A stretch of DNA of 64,000 bases from the NCBI RefSeq assembly GCF_018919395.1, contig NZ_JAHLME010000003.1:964532-1028531 (forward strand). The letters run 5' to 3'. The position numbers were made by a program, and so were the translations under genes. The notes below the pieces were generated by a model. It ran no database searches, was not told where the DNA came from, and saw only the letters and a list, made by a program, of their open reading frames with translations. Within the stretch, counting starts at the first letter, position 1, and every line of letters starts with the position of its first letter. The DNA is from Geomonas azotofigens (lineage in GTDB: Bacteria > Desulfobacterota > Desulfuromonadia > Geobacterales > Geobacteraceae). Positions 53,121-61,494 of the stretch are shown here, one piece after another.

Positions 53121-54479
53121 ATGGATACCGACAACACCCCGGGTGCCGCGCGGCACCGCATACTCATCGTCGACGACAGCCCTACCCAGGCGAAACTGCT
53201 GGAACAGATGCTGGCCGAACAGGGATACCGGGTGCTCAGCGCCCGAAACGGCAGCGAGGCGCTGGCGAAAATCGGCACCGACAGCCCCGATCTCGTCATC
53301 AGCGACATCCTCATGCCGGAGATGGACGGTTTCGAGTTGTGCCGCCGCGTCAGGGAGCTGCAGGGGAAGGGACAGCTCCCCATCATCCTGCTCACCCACC
53401 TGAACGACCCCGCCGACGTGCTGCACAGCCTCGAGGTGGGGGCGGACTACTTCGTCTCCAAGCCCTACAGCCGCAAGCTCCTCCTGTCCCGGATCCGCGC
53501 GGTGCTCGAGGGGGAGCGCCTGTGCCGCCAGGGGGAGGTCGACAACGAGGTCTCGGTCGGCTACCGGGGCCGGCAGTACCGGGTCCACGCCGACTGCGCC
53601 CATACCCTGGAGCTGCTGCTGGCGACCTACGAGATGGCGGCGGAAAAGAACCAGGAACTGCTCGGGGCGCAGGCGCTTCTTTCCAATCTGAACCGCGAGC
53701 TCGAGCAACGGGTGTTGGAGCGGACCGCGGCGCTGACCCAGGAGACGGCGGAACGCCTGCAGGCGCTGGAAGAGCTGCGCAAGAAGGACGAGGTGCTCAT
53801 GCAGCAAAGCCGCCAGGCGGCGATGGGGGAGATGATCGGCAACATCGCGCACCAGTGGCGCCAGCCGCTCAACGCGGTCGGGCTCCTGGTCCAGGACCTC
53901 ACCCTCTCCTACGAGTACGGCAATTTCAGCCGGGAGTACCTCGATACGAGCACCGGCAAAATCATGCAGATGATCCGGCACATGTCCCAGACCATCGACG
54001 ACTTCAGGAACTTCTTCACTCCCGACAAGGAGAAGACCGAGTTCCAGCTGGAGAAGGTGCTGCGGCGCACCCTAGCGCTGGTCGACGGCAGCCTCAACGA
54101 CAAGGGGATCGTGATCGAGCTGGAGGCCGGGGAGGTCCCGCCCGTGGTCGGCCATCCCAACGAGTTCTCCCAGGTCATTTTGAACATCATCAACAACGCC
54201 ATGGACGCCTTCTGCGAGCGGAAGGTGCGCTCGCCGCACCTGAAGGTCGCCCTGTCCCGCCACGAGGGTCGGGCCGTGGTGACCATCGCCGACAACGCCG
54301 GCGGCATCCCGGACGAGGTGATCGGCCGCATCTTCGAGCCCTACTTCACCACCAAGGAGCAGGGCAAGGGGACCGGGATCGGCCTCTTCATGGCCAAGAA
54401 CATCGTGGAAAAGAGCATGAACGGCTCGCTGACCGTGCGCAACACCGCGGCGGGCGCCGAATTCAGGATCGAGGTTTGA
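53121..54479 (+). CDS. receiver-histidine kinase hybrid
   Basis: 452 residues. N-terminal receiver domain (about 12-130; VISDILMPEMDGFELCRR), a coiled coil (about 175-230), an HWE-unlike HisKA variant with IAHQWRQPLNAVGLLVQDL, and an ATPase domain with NIINNAMDAF, DNAGGIPDEV and GKGTGIGLFMAKNIVE. It has no membrane segment, so it should be activated through its receiver, possibly by the CheA protein encoded upstream. It starts 13 bases after cheB and ends one base before the next kinase. Confidence 0.92.
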   Translation: MDTDNTPGAARHRILIVDDSPTQAKLLEQMLAEQGYRVLSARNGSEALAKIGTDSPDLVISDILMPEMDGFELCRRVRELQGKGQLPIILLTHLNDPADVLHSLEVGADYFVSKPYSRKLLLSRIRAVLEGERLCRQGEVDNEVSVGYRGRQYRVHADCAHTLELLLATYEMAAEKNQELLGAQALLSNLNRELEQRVLERTAALTQETAERLQALEELRKKDEVLMQQSRQAAMGEMIGNIAHQWRQPLNAVGLLVQDLTLSYEYGNFSREYLDTSTGKIMQMIRHMSQTIDDFRNFFTPDKEKTEFQLEKVLRRTLALVDGSLNDKGIVIELEAGEVPPVVGHPNEFSQVILNIINNAMDAFCERKVRSPHLKVALSRHEGRAVVTIADNAGGIPDEVIGRIFEPYFTTKEQGKGTGIGLFMAKNIVEKSMNGSLTVRNTAAGAEFRIEV

Positions 54480-54480
54480 C

Positions 54481-55989
54481 ATGGTAGCAGCCGCACCGGG
54501 CACCGGTTTCACCCTGTTATACGTTGAGGACGACGAGCTCACCAGGCAGACGGTACTCACCCTCCTGGAGCGACGCTTCCGCGGTCTCGCCATCCACGCG
54601 GCGCAAAACGGCGCCGAAGCGCTGGAGCTCTACGCCACCTTCGCCCCGGACCTGGTGGTCACCGACATCAAGATGCCGGTGATGAGCGGCATCGAGATGG
54701 CGCGGCGGCTCCTGGAGCGGAAGCCCTCCCTGCCGGTGATCGTCACCAGCGCGCACAGCGACATGCAGTACCTCCTGGAATCGATCGAGCTGGGGATCGC
54801 GCGCTACGTCCTGAAGCCCATCGACAGCGGTAAGCTTTTCGGCGCCATCGATGCCTGCCTCACCACCTTGTCCATGGAACGTGAGCTGCAGGCCCAGCAG
54901 GCTTTCGTGCGCAAGCTGTCGCGCGCGGTGCAGCAAAGCCCCAGCTCCATCATCATCACCGATCCCGAGGGGACCGTGGAATACGTCAACCCGAAGTTCA
55001 CTGAACTGACCGGCAAGGCCGAGTCCGAGGCGCTGGGACGCCCCCTGGCCGAACTTCTGCCGGCAGGGGAGGAGATCTGGGCCAAGCTCTCCTCCGGCGG
55101 CACCTGGCACGGCGAGCTGGCCGGGGTGGACGGCAACGGCCTTCCCCTCTACCAGTCAAGCTCCATCTCGCCGGTCCTCGACGAAGCGGGGGAGATCGCC
55201 AACTTCGTCGCGGTCCAGGAGGACATCACCGAGCGGGTGCGCAACCAGCGTGAAATCGAGCAGTTGAACCTCACCCTGTCGGCCCGTGCCGAGGAGCTCG
55301 AAATCGCCAACCGCGACCTTGAAGGCTTCAGCTACACGGTCTCCCACGACCTGCGCACGCCGCTCACCAACATCAACGGCTACTGCCAGGTGATCCTGGA
55401 GCTCTACGGCGCCACCCTGGAACAGGGGTGCAAGGAGTTCATCGACGTCATCTTCAACGAGACCATCAACATGAACCAGCTGATCAGGACGCTGCTGGAG
55501 TTCTCACGGGTCTCCCGCGCCGAGATGGTCAAGTCCCCGGTCAACCTGAGCGAGATGGCGGCCCTGATAGCCGCGGCGCAGCAGTTGGCCTCCCCGGGAC
55601 GCAGGCTCAACTTCACCATCGAGCCCGACCTCGCCGCCTACGGCGACCCGAACCTGCTCAAGGTGGTGCTCGAGAACCTCATCTCCAACGCCTGCAAGTA
55701 CTCCAGCAAAAGGGAGCAGTCCCAGATACAGTTTGGCCGCGAACTGCGCGACGGCGAGGAGGTCTACCTGGTGCGCGACAACGGGGCGGGATTCGACATG
55801 GCGCAGGCGGACAAGCTGTTCAGCCCGTTCCAGCGCCTCCATTCGGAGCGGGAATTCAGCGGCTTCGGCGTGGGGCTCGCTACCGTCCAGCGCATCATCC
55901 AGCGCCACGGCGGGCGCGTCTGGGCCGAGGGCGAGGTCGACGGGGGCGCGTGTTTCTACTTCACCCTCCCGGGGCCGCAGGCGCGGTGA
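54481..55989 (+). CDS. receiver-PAS-histidine kinase hybrid
   Basis: 502 residues. Receiver domain (about 8-125; VVTDIKMPVMSGIEMARR), PAS domain (about 140-255; SSIIITDPEGTVEYVNPKFTELTG), a helix, a HisKA domain with SHDLRTPLTNINGYCQVI and an ATPase domain (NLISNACKYSS, DNGAGFDMAQADKLF, GFGVGLATVQRIIQRHGG). Cytoplasmic. The C-terminal half resembles the kinase at 24090. Start codon lies one base after the previous stop. It and its neighbour probably relay the chemosensory signal to the NtrC-type regulator downstream. Confidence 0.92.
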   Translation: MVAAAPGTGFTLLYVEDDELTRQTVLTLLERRFRGLAIHAAQNGAEALELYATFAPDLVVTDIKMPVMSGIEMARRLLERKPSLPVIVTSAHSDMQYLLESIELGIARYVLKPIDSGKLFGAIDACLTTLSMERELQAQQAFVRKLSRAVQQSPSSIIITDPEGTVEYVNPKFTELTGKAESEALGRPLAELLPAGEEIWAKLSSGGTWHGELAGVDGNGLPLYQSSSISPVLDEAGEIANFVAVQEDITERVRNQREIEQLNLTLSARAEELEIANRDLEGFSYTVSHDLRTPLTNINGYCQVILELYGATLEQGCKEFIDVIFNETINMNQLIRTLLEFSRVSRAEMVKSPVNLSEMAALIAAAQQLASPGRRLNFTIEPDLAAYGDPNLLKVVLENLISNACKYSSKREQSQIQFGRELRDGEEVYLVRDNGAGFDMAQADKLFSPFQRLHSEREFSGFGVGLATVQRIIQRHGGRVWAEGEVDGGACFYFTLPGPQAR

Positions 55990-56032
55990 CGGCGGCACGG
56001 GGAGTTTCCACAGTTAGCAGGAGGTATCAGCA

Positions 56033-57457
56033 GTGCAAGCGATAAACAAGCATTCGCAACGGATTTTGCTGGTCGACGACGAAGCGCTGATCCTCGAGGG
56101 GTGCCGCGCCTGCCTCAACAACGCCGGCTGGAACGACGTCATCCTCGAAAGCGACAGCCGCCTGGTGCTGCCGCTCCTGGAGCGCGAGGAGGTGGACGTC
56201 ATCGTGCTCGACCTGCGCATGCCCAACATCACCGGGGTGGAATTGCTGCCGCAAATCGTGAAGCAGCACCCGCATATCAAGGTGATCGTCGCCACCGCCA
56301 ACAACGAGGTGGAGACGGTGGTCAACTGCATGAAGGATGGCGCCTTCGACTATCTGGTGAAGCCCATCGACGTGAAGCGCCTGCTCACCTCGGTGAAAAA
56401 GGCGATGGAAATGCGCAGCCTCGCCAACGAGCTCTCCGCGCTGAAAGCCTACATGTTCACCGACCGGCTGGACCACCCGGAGGCCTTCGCCGGGATCATC
56501 ACCGGCAACAAGGCGATGCGCGCCGTGTTCCAGTACCTCGAGGTGATCGCCGGCACGCGGCAGCCGGTCACCATCACCGGCGAGACCGGGACGGGGAAGG
56601 AGCTGATCGCCCGCGCCATCCACGATCTGAGCGGCTGCAGCGGCGACTACGTGGCGCTCAACGTGGCGGGACTGGATGACAACATGTTCTCCGACACCCT
56701 GTTCGGCCACCGCAAGGGCGCCTTCACCGGCGCCGACCAGGCCCGCGACGGCCTGATCACCCGCGCCGCCGGGGGCACCCTCTTTCTCGACGAAATCGGC
56801 GACTTGAACGAGATGTCGCAGATCAAGCTATTGAGGCTGTTGCAGGAACAGGAGTACTACCCGGTAGGATCCGACTTCGTCAAGAAGAGCGACGCCCGCC
56901 TCGTCTTGGCCACCAACCGAGACCTGCAGGAGATGATCAAGCAGGGGAAGTTCAGAAACGACCTCTACTACCGGCTCTGCGGGCACCGGGTGCACCTCCC
57001 TCCCCTGCGCGAGCGGCGGGACGACATCCCGCTGCTTTTGGACCACTTCCTGGAGAAGGCTGCCGTCCGCATGGGGAAGAAGAAACCGACCCCGCCGCCG
57101 GAACTGGCCGTGATGCTCACGCTCTACCCATTCCCCGGCAACGTCCGGGAGATGGAGGCCATGGTCTCGGACGCGGTCCTGCGCCACGGCGCGGGGGTCC
57201 TTTCCATGGACACCTTCCGGGCCGTGATCGGCGACGAGCGCCCCATCCCGAAGAACTCCGGCGCGGACAAGAGCGGCGGTGAGAACCCGCTGTGTGCCAT
57301 CTTCGGGCACTTCCCGACCCTGGACGAGGTCGAGCAGTACATGATCGAGGAAGCGATGAAGATGGCCAAGGGGAACCAGGGGCTGGCCGGCAAGATCCTC
57401 GGCATGGGGCGCCAGACCCTTAACAAGCGCTTGAAGTCACAGTCCCAGTCGGCCTGA
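56033..57457 (+). CDS. sigma-54-dependent response regulator (NtrC family)
   Basis: 474 residues with a GTG start eight bases after GGAGG. Receiver domain with Asp60 (VIVLDLRMPNITGVELL), AAA+ domain with Walker A GETGTGKE (183-190), the sigma-54 contact loop GAFTGA (229-234) and GGTLFLDEIGDL, then a C-terminal Fis-type HTH (AGKILGMGRQTLNKRLK). When phosphorylated it should open sigma-54 promoters. It is the last gene of the operon and is followed by a terminator, so it is the likely output of the chemosensory system. Its targets are unknown. Confidence 0.95.
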   Translation: MQAINKHSQRILLVDDEALILEGCRACLNNAGWNDVILESDSRLVLPLLEREEVDVIVLDLRMPNITGVELLPQIVKQHPHIKVIVATANNEVETVVNCMKDGAFDYLVKPIDVKRLLTSVKKAMEMRSLANELSALKAYMFTDRLDHPEAFAGIITGNKAMRAVFQYLEVIAGTRQPVTITGETGTGKELIARAIHDLSGCSGDYVALNVAGLDDNMFSDTLFGHRKGAFTGADQARDGLITRAAGGTLFLDEIGDLNEMSQIKLLRLLQEQEYYPVGSDFVKKSDARLVLATNRDLQEMIKQGKFRNDLYYRLCGHRVHLPPLRERRDDIPLLLDHFLEKAAVRMGKKKPTPPPELAVMLTLYPFPGNVREMEAMVSDAVLRHGAGVLSMDTFRAVIGDERPIPKNSGADKSGGENPLCAIFGHFPTLDEVEQYMIEEAMKMAKGNQGLAGKILGMGRQTLNKRLKSQSQSA

Positions 57458-57480
57458 GGCCAGACGCATGCCGCAACGAC

Positions 57481-57516
57481 AAAACCGCCGGGAGCATCGC
57501 CCCCGGCGGTTTTTCT
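57481..57516 (+). terminator. intrinsic terminator of the chemosensory operon
   Basis: AAAACCGCCGGG / CCCGGCGGTTTT form a 12-bp stem followed by further T residues, about 25 bases after the regulator stop. Confidence 0.93.
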
Positions 57517-57548
57517 TTTGTATCTTCCCCCTGTGCGAGAGCACGTTA

Positions 57549-57573
57549 TCCCCTCTCCCAGAGGGAGAGGGAG
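57549..57573. repeat. CCCTCTCCC-type palindromic intergenic repeat
   Basis: TCCCCTCTCCCAGAGGGAGAGGGAG, between the operon terminator and the convergent oxidase gene. Confidence 0.6.
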
Positions 57574-57577
57574 TTTG

Positions 57578-58783
57578 TTACGGCGCTGGAGCGAAGTGCC
57601 GGGCCACGATCCCCTGGGCGAGGTCCATGGACGAGGTGAACGCGGGAGAAATGGGGTTCAGCACGTGGACCGTCGGCCCGTCGGCCTCCACCAGGAAGTC
57701 CATCACGAGCTGCTTGGTGTTCCAGTCCACGAGCTGCGGCCGGATCCCGACCTTGGAGGCGGCGACCACGTCCCCGGGCGAGAGTTCCTTGACCAGGCGC
57801 GCGGCGTCCTTGAAGAAGACGGAGGGGATGTACTTGGCCGGCTCGGTGAGCGCCACGTTGCGGAAGGACTTGTTGGCCAAAAACAGCACCAGGTCCTGGA
57901 AAGCGATGGAGAAGGCCTCCGCGCCCATCCCCGAGAGGATGCCGTAGTTCTCCCTGCCAAAGGCGGGGATGGCGGTAGGCCCAAGGTAGACGTCGCCGTG
58001 CACGCTGCGGGTGAAATGGACGCCGAGAAACGGGTTGCGGATGTCGGGGACCGGATAGATGCTGGAGTTGACCGTGTACGGGGCGTCCTTTTTGAGCAGC
58101 CGGTACACCCCCTTGAAGGGAATCAGGCGGTAGTTTCTTCCCACGCCGAAAAAGCCCGCCACCTTGTCGCAGTAGGCCCCGGCGGCGTTGACGAACCTGT
58201 TGAAGCGGATCTCCCCGCAGCTGGTGACCGCGATCCCGCTCCCCTTGAGGCCGGTCATGCGGCACCCCATGAGAAAGGTGACCTTGCCGCTTCCCTCCAG
58301 GTCCTTCTTCAGGCTCTTCAGCACGGCCTTCGGGTCGACCACCGCGGTGTAGTGCGAGAAGAGTGCGCGCTGCACGGTGCGTGCATTGGGTTCGATGGAG
58401 GCGAGCTGGCGTTCGTCGATCATCTCGACCTTGGCCCCGTTGGTGGTGGCGCGCCGGAACAACTCGTCAAGGACCGGCAGTTCGGCCTCGGTGCGGGTCA
58501 CGATCACCTTGCCCGTTTCCAGAAGCGGCAGCCCCTTCTCCTTGCAGTAGGCCCGCATCAGGAAGTTGCCGTTCAGGCAGGACTTCGCCTTGAGGCTGTC
58601 CGGCGAATAGTAGATCCCGGCGTGCAGCACGCCGGAATTGCGGCCGGAGGCGTGCACCCCAAGTTCGGTTTCCTTCTCGATGATCACGATGTCGCCGTGC
58701 CCGGTCCGCACCAGTTCGCGCGCGATGGCGAGTCCGATGATGCCCGCCCCGACGATCAGTATCTCGGCCCTGTCGATGCTCAT
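57578..58783 (-). CDS. lhgO: L-2-hydroxyglutarate oxidase/dehydrogenase
   Basis: 401 residues from ATG 58783 with GGAGGTGG upstream. A DAO-fold FAD enzyme: ILIVGAGIIGLAIARELVRTG binds FAD, followed by VIIEKETELGVHASGRNSGVLHAGIYYSPDSLKAKSC, a signature of LhgO/L2HGDH, and VVDPKAVLKSL further on. It oxidises L-2-hydroxyglutarate to 2-oxoglutarate and passes electrons to the quinone pool. The gene is alone and convergent to the chemosensory operon. Confidence 0.93.
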   Translation of the reverse strand: MSIDRAEILIVGAGIIGLAIARELVRTGHGDIVIIEKETELGVHASGRNSGVLHAGIYYSPDSLKAKSCLNGNFLMRAYCKEKGLPLLETGKVIVTRTEAELPVLDELFRRATTNGAKVEMIDERQLASIEPNARTVQRALFSHYTAVVDPKAVLKSLKKDLEGSGKVTFLMGCRMTGLKGSGIAVTSCGEIRFNRFVNAAGAYCDKVAGFFGVGRNYRLIPFKGVYRLLKKDAPYTVNSSIYPVPDIRNPFLGVHFTRSVHGDVYLGPTAIPAFGRENYGILSGMGAEAFSIAFQDLVLFLANKSFRNVALTEPAKYIPSVFFKDAARLVKELSPGDVVAASKVGIRPQLVDWNTKQLVMDFLVEADGPTVHVLNPISPAFTSSMDLAQGIVARHFAPAP

Positions 58784-58845
58784 GCCACCTCCGGTATCCA
58801 TTCAGTTTATCTAGCGTGGCTCTGCTAAAGATTCAGAGCAAAAGC

Positions 58846-59053
58846 AAAAAGCTTCAACGCAAAGGCGCAGAGGCGCCAAGGCGCAAAGAGAATGCAACTA
58901 CGGGGGAAAAGCGAAAGCGTTATAAACCAAAAACCAATTTGTAACGCAAAGCCGCAAAGACGCAAAGAGTTCAGATTCTAAGGGGTGTGTCTTCCCCCCA
59001 AAAAGGTTTTCTTAGCGCCTTTGCGGCTCTGCGCCTTTGCGTTAAAAGCTTTA
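58846..59053. repeat. inverted-repeat element (about 208 bp) with GCAAAGGCGC motifs
   Basis: The ends (58846-58892 and 59007-59053) are imperfect inverted copies of about 47 bases built from AACGCAAAGGCGCAGAG. A third, direct copy of the core lies at 58942-58968 (AACGCAAAGCCGCAAAGACG). No reading frame is enclosed. It looks like a small non-autonomous or palindromic repeat element. It fills the gap between lhgO and the exonuclease gene. Confidence 0.8.
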
Positions 59054-59061
59054 GATTTTAA

Positions 59062-59997
59062 CTACTCCCGCACCGAGAACCGCGCATAGGCGTCGCAGCG
59101 CATGACCTGTACGGCACTGGTGTTGCCGCGCGGGTAGATCTCCCGCGCCAGGTAGGCGAGCTCCTCCGGTTCCTCGTGCGCCGGCACGTCGCGCCACCAG
59201 GCCTTGCTCCCCCCTTGCGTCCCGTCGCTCCAGCGGTACCCCCGCTCCTTGAGCACATCCTTCTTGTCGAAAGGAGCCGATACGGCGTAGATGCGCGAAG
59301 TAACCTCGTGCGCCCGCTTCAAAAGCTCCAGGAAGATCGGCGCACCGCTCACCGGCAAACGCTCCAGCAACAGCCCCAGCACCCCCTCGGCATCATCCAG
59401 GGCCCGGTGGGCGTTGATGGTGAGGGACCCGGTCTTGTACAGCAGAAATTCCAGGGTGCGCGAGGAGAGCCGCTCCGCGTTCCAGTCGATCTGGCAGACG
59501 GTGCAGGCCCAAGGGAGTTTCACGAAGGAGGGGAAACGCGTTTCCACGAACTTGCGGTCGAAGGCCGCGTTGTGCGCGATGACGAGATCGGATTTCTCGG
59601 CCAGGGCATTGACGATGGCGTCATCGAAAGCCTGTCCGCGCACCATGTCGTCGGAGATGCCGGTAATCTCCCGAACCTCGGGGGGAATGGCGAAGCCGGG
59701 GTCCTCGAAGCCGGAGTAGCGGTCCGTGATGCGGTAGATCTCGCCGCTGACGGGGTCGAACTCGAAGGCGACGATGCCCAGCTCGATGACCTTGTCCTGT
59801 TTGTGGTTCAACCCGGTGGTCTCGGTGTCGAGGCAGAGCGCGATCTTGGCGTGGCTTGGGCCCGGGCGCCCGAGCCGCGCGTCCCGAGCCAGGTTCAGGC
59901 GGCGCAGCACCTGGTAATCCCCTGTGTTATGCAGGGCCGCGATGGCGATTTCTATCTCCAGCGCGTTCATCGGGCCCCCTTTTTGCTTCACTGCCAT
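59062..59997 (-). CDS. DnaQ-like 3'-5' exonuclease
   Basis: 311 residues. The DEDDh exonuclease domain (about 50-215) has CLDTETTGLNHKQDKVIELG (first Asp-x-Glu), IAHNAAFDRKFV (third) and INAHRALDDAEG with the catalytic histidine. The C-terminal 90 residues (YAVSAPFDKKDVLKERGYRWSDG, KAWWRDV) form an extra domain often attached to such nucleases in this group. It is likely a repair or RNA/DNA trimming enzyme and not the replicative epsilon subunit. Start chosen at 59997 behind AAGGTG; ATG 59970 is an alternative. Confidence 0.87.
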   Translation of the reverse strand: MAVKQKGGPMNALEIEIAIAALHNTGDYQVLRRLNLARDARLGRPGPSHAKIALCLDTETTGLNHKQDKVIELGIVAFEFDPVSGEIYRITDRYSGFEDPGFAIPPEVREITGISDDMVRGQAFDDAIVNALAEKSDLVIAHNAAFDRKFVETRFPSFVKLPWACTVCQIDWNAERLSSRTLEFLLYKTGSLTINAHRALDDAEGVLGLLLERLPVSGAPIFLELLKRAHEVTSRIYAVSAPFDKKDVLKERGYRWSDGTQGGSKAWWRDVPAHEEPEELAYLAREIYPRGNTSAVQVMRCDAYARFSVRE

Positions 59998-60181
59998 GTC
60001 GTCACCTTATACCTTGGGGTGTGACCGGGAAAGCGCCGGCAGCAGCCAAGGGCGATCCCGGTAGTCGGGCACGATATCACAGACTTACCATGACAGGCAA
60101 CAACCAGCATTGCCGCGCTGCAAAAACCCGGCAGGTAGAGCACACGCCGCAGCCTGCGCGTCGACGCAAAGGATAACCGAA

Positions 60182-61006
60182 ATGGACCAACTGAGCAGCT
60201 TTCTCAAGGAACACGCGGAGGGAGACCTCATCTGTTGGCAGTACCAGGCCGAGGCGGCGCGCCGCTTCCGAATCACCGTCGCACAGGCGGAGCGTGCGAT
60301 ACTCGAGATGGGCCTGCTCCCGGCGCGCTACCAGCGCAACGTCGGCACGGTAAGCCCAAAGGGGCAGCTCGTCCTGCACGGCAGCCGGGTCGCCGTGGTT
60401 GGATGCGGCGGGCTGGGCGGCTACGTCGTGGAGCACCTGGCCCGGCTCGGGGTCGGTACCATCGTCGCCGTAGACCCCGACCTGTTTGAGGAACACAACC
60501 TCAACCGGCAACTCCTCAGCAGCATCGAGGCGCTCGGGACGCCCAAGGCCGCCGCGGCCGCACAACGGGTCGCGGACATCAACCCGGCGGTGACCGTGCT
60601 GCCGGTGCAGGATTGCTTTTGCCCCGACAACGCCGGCGAGTTGATCGCCGGGTGCTCAGCCGCCGTCGATGCCCTCGATAACGTGCAGAGCAGGCTTGAA
60701 CTGGCCGACGCCTGCAACACCTTCGGGGTGCCGCTGGTGCACGGCGCCATTGCCGGCTGGTACGGCCAGGTCGCCACGCAACTGCCGGGGCAGGCAACGC
60801 TTCGCCACATCTACCGCTCCTGGAGCTCCGGCGCGGGAGTGGAGCGCGAACTGGGCAACCCCTCCTTCACGCCTGCGGCCGTGGCGAGCCTCCAGGCCGC
60901 AGAAGTCTGCAAACTGCTGCTCGGGACCGGGCGCCCCCTGACCGGACGCAAGCTCGTGGTGGACCTGCTGCACATGGACATGGACCAGTTCACCATCCCC
61001 GCCTGA
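60182..61006 (+). CDS. ThiF/MoeB/HesA-family adenylyltransferase
   Basis: 274 residues from ATG 60182 (AAGGAT upstream). A helical N-terminal segment (about 1-70, unusual for MoeB) is followed by the E1-like domain: VAVVGCGGLGGYVVEHLARLGVG binds ATP, VDPDLFEEHNLNRQ has the adenylation arginine, and AVDALDNVQSRLELADAC and LVHGAIAGWYGQ follow. Zinc CxxC pairs are absent. Enzymes of this type adenylate the C-terminal glycine of MoaD/ThiS-like proteins. Placement ahead of a tungsten enzyme operon suggests a role in its pterin cofactor, which is inference. Confidence 0.85.
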   Translation: MDQLSSFLKEHAEGDLICWQYQAEAARRFRITVAQAERAILEMGLLPARYQRNVGTVSPKGQLVLHGSRVAVVGCGGLGGYVVEHLARLGVGTIVAVDPDLFEEHNLNRQLLSSIEALGTPKAAAAAQRVADINPAVTVLPVQDCFCPDNAGELIAGCSAAVDALDNVQSRLELADACNTFGVPLVHGAIAGWYGQVATQLPGQATLRHIYRSWSSGAGVERELGNPSFTPAAVASLQAAEVCKLLLGTGRPLTGRKLVVDLLHMDMDQFTIPA

Positions 61007-61488
61007 CCGGATCCGGTTGCGGCACATCACGCGGCGATGTGGCCATGCATCCTTGATGCAGCGCCGCATCCTGACGGCGCGGCCGCCGCACCGCTGCCGC
61101 CTCCCCGACCGTGTCCCGTCTTTCCCGCTAATTCCAGCAATTCCAAGCAGCAACCCTTTCATCAGGCCCCATTAGTAGCGTTCCCGTGCCGTCTTGCCGG
61201 CAGGATGCGTCGCTGCATTATCCAATGCCGGAACGCGCTTTGGTCGGCTGGTCGCGCGCGACCCATGGAAAGGACCGGTTCCAGGAACTAAGCGCAGGCT
61301 TCTCCGCACGAAGCTAAAGAAAACGCGATGTTGCACGTTATCCTCTGCAGGGGCAGGCGCCGCAGCACCGCGTGCCCTGCAGCGGCTCCGCCTCGTGGCA
61401 CGCCCTGTGCTATCACGAGTGCGCCGACCAAGGGGCGCACGTGTTCCAGGGGCGGCCCCGCTGCATCCAATTTCAGACTTAATACGGG
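61007..61488 (+). other. 480-base gene-free region upstream of the aldehyde oxidoreductase
   Basis: It holds a perfect inverted repeat TGCATC-CTT-GATGCA (61046-61060), a possible activator site about 340 bases upstream of the promoter, and the sigma-54 promoter at 61396. No convincing reading frame or known riboswitch is seen, and no moaD-like gene. Confidence 0.5.
61396..61411 (+). promoter_or_regulatory. sigma-54 (-24/-12) promoter of the aldehyde oxidoreductase operon
   Basis: TGGCACGCCCTGTGCT: GG (61397-61398) and GC (61409-61410) are separated by exactly 10 bases and the -24 block TGGCACG is a perfect consensus. Start site expected near 61422, leaving about 70 bases of leader. Confidence 0.85.
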
Positions 61489-61494
61489 GTGAAC

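Noticed and set aside
61372..61482. Possible 36-residue cysteine-rich frame (GTG start) before the aldehyde oxidoreductase
   Set aside because: It has no ribosome site and spans the sigma-54 promoter at 61396-61411; the promoter explains the sequence better.
61007..61488. Molybdenum/tungsten cofactor riboswitch before the aldehyde oxidoreductase
   Set aside because: The conserved core was not recognisable, and the -24/-12 promoter accounts for regulation; a covariance search would be needed to revive this.
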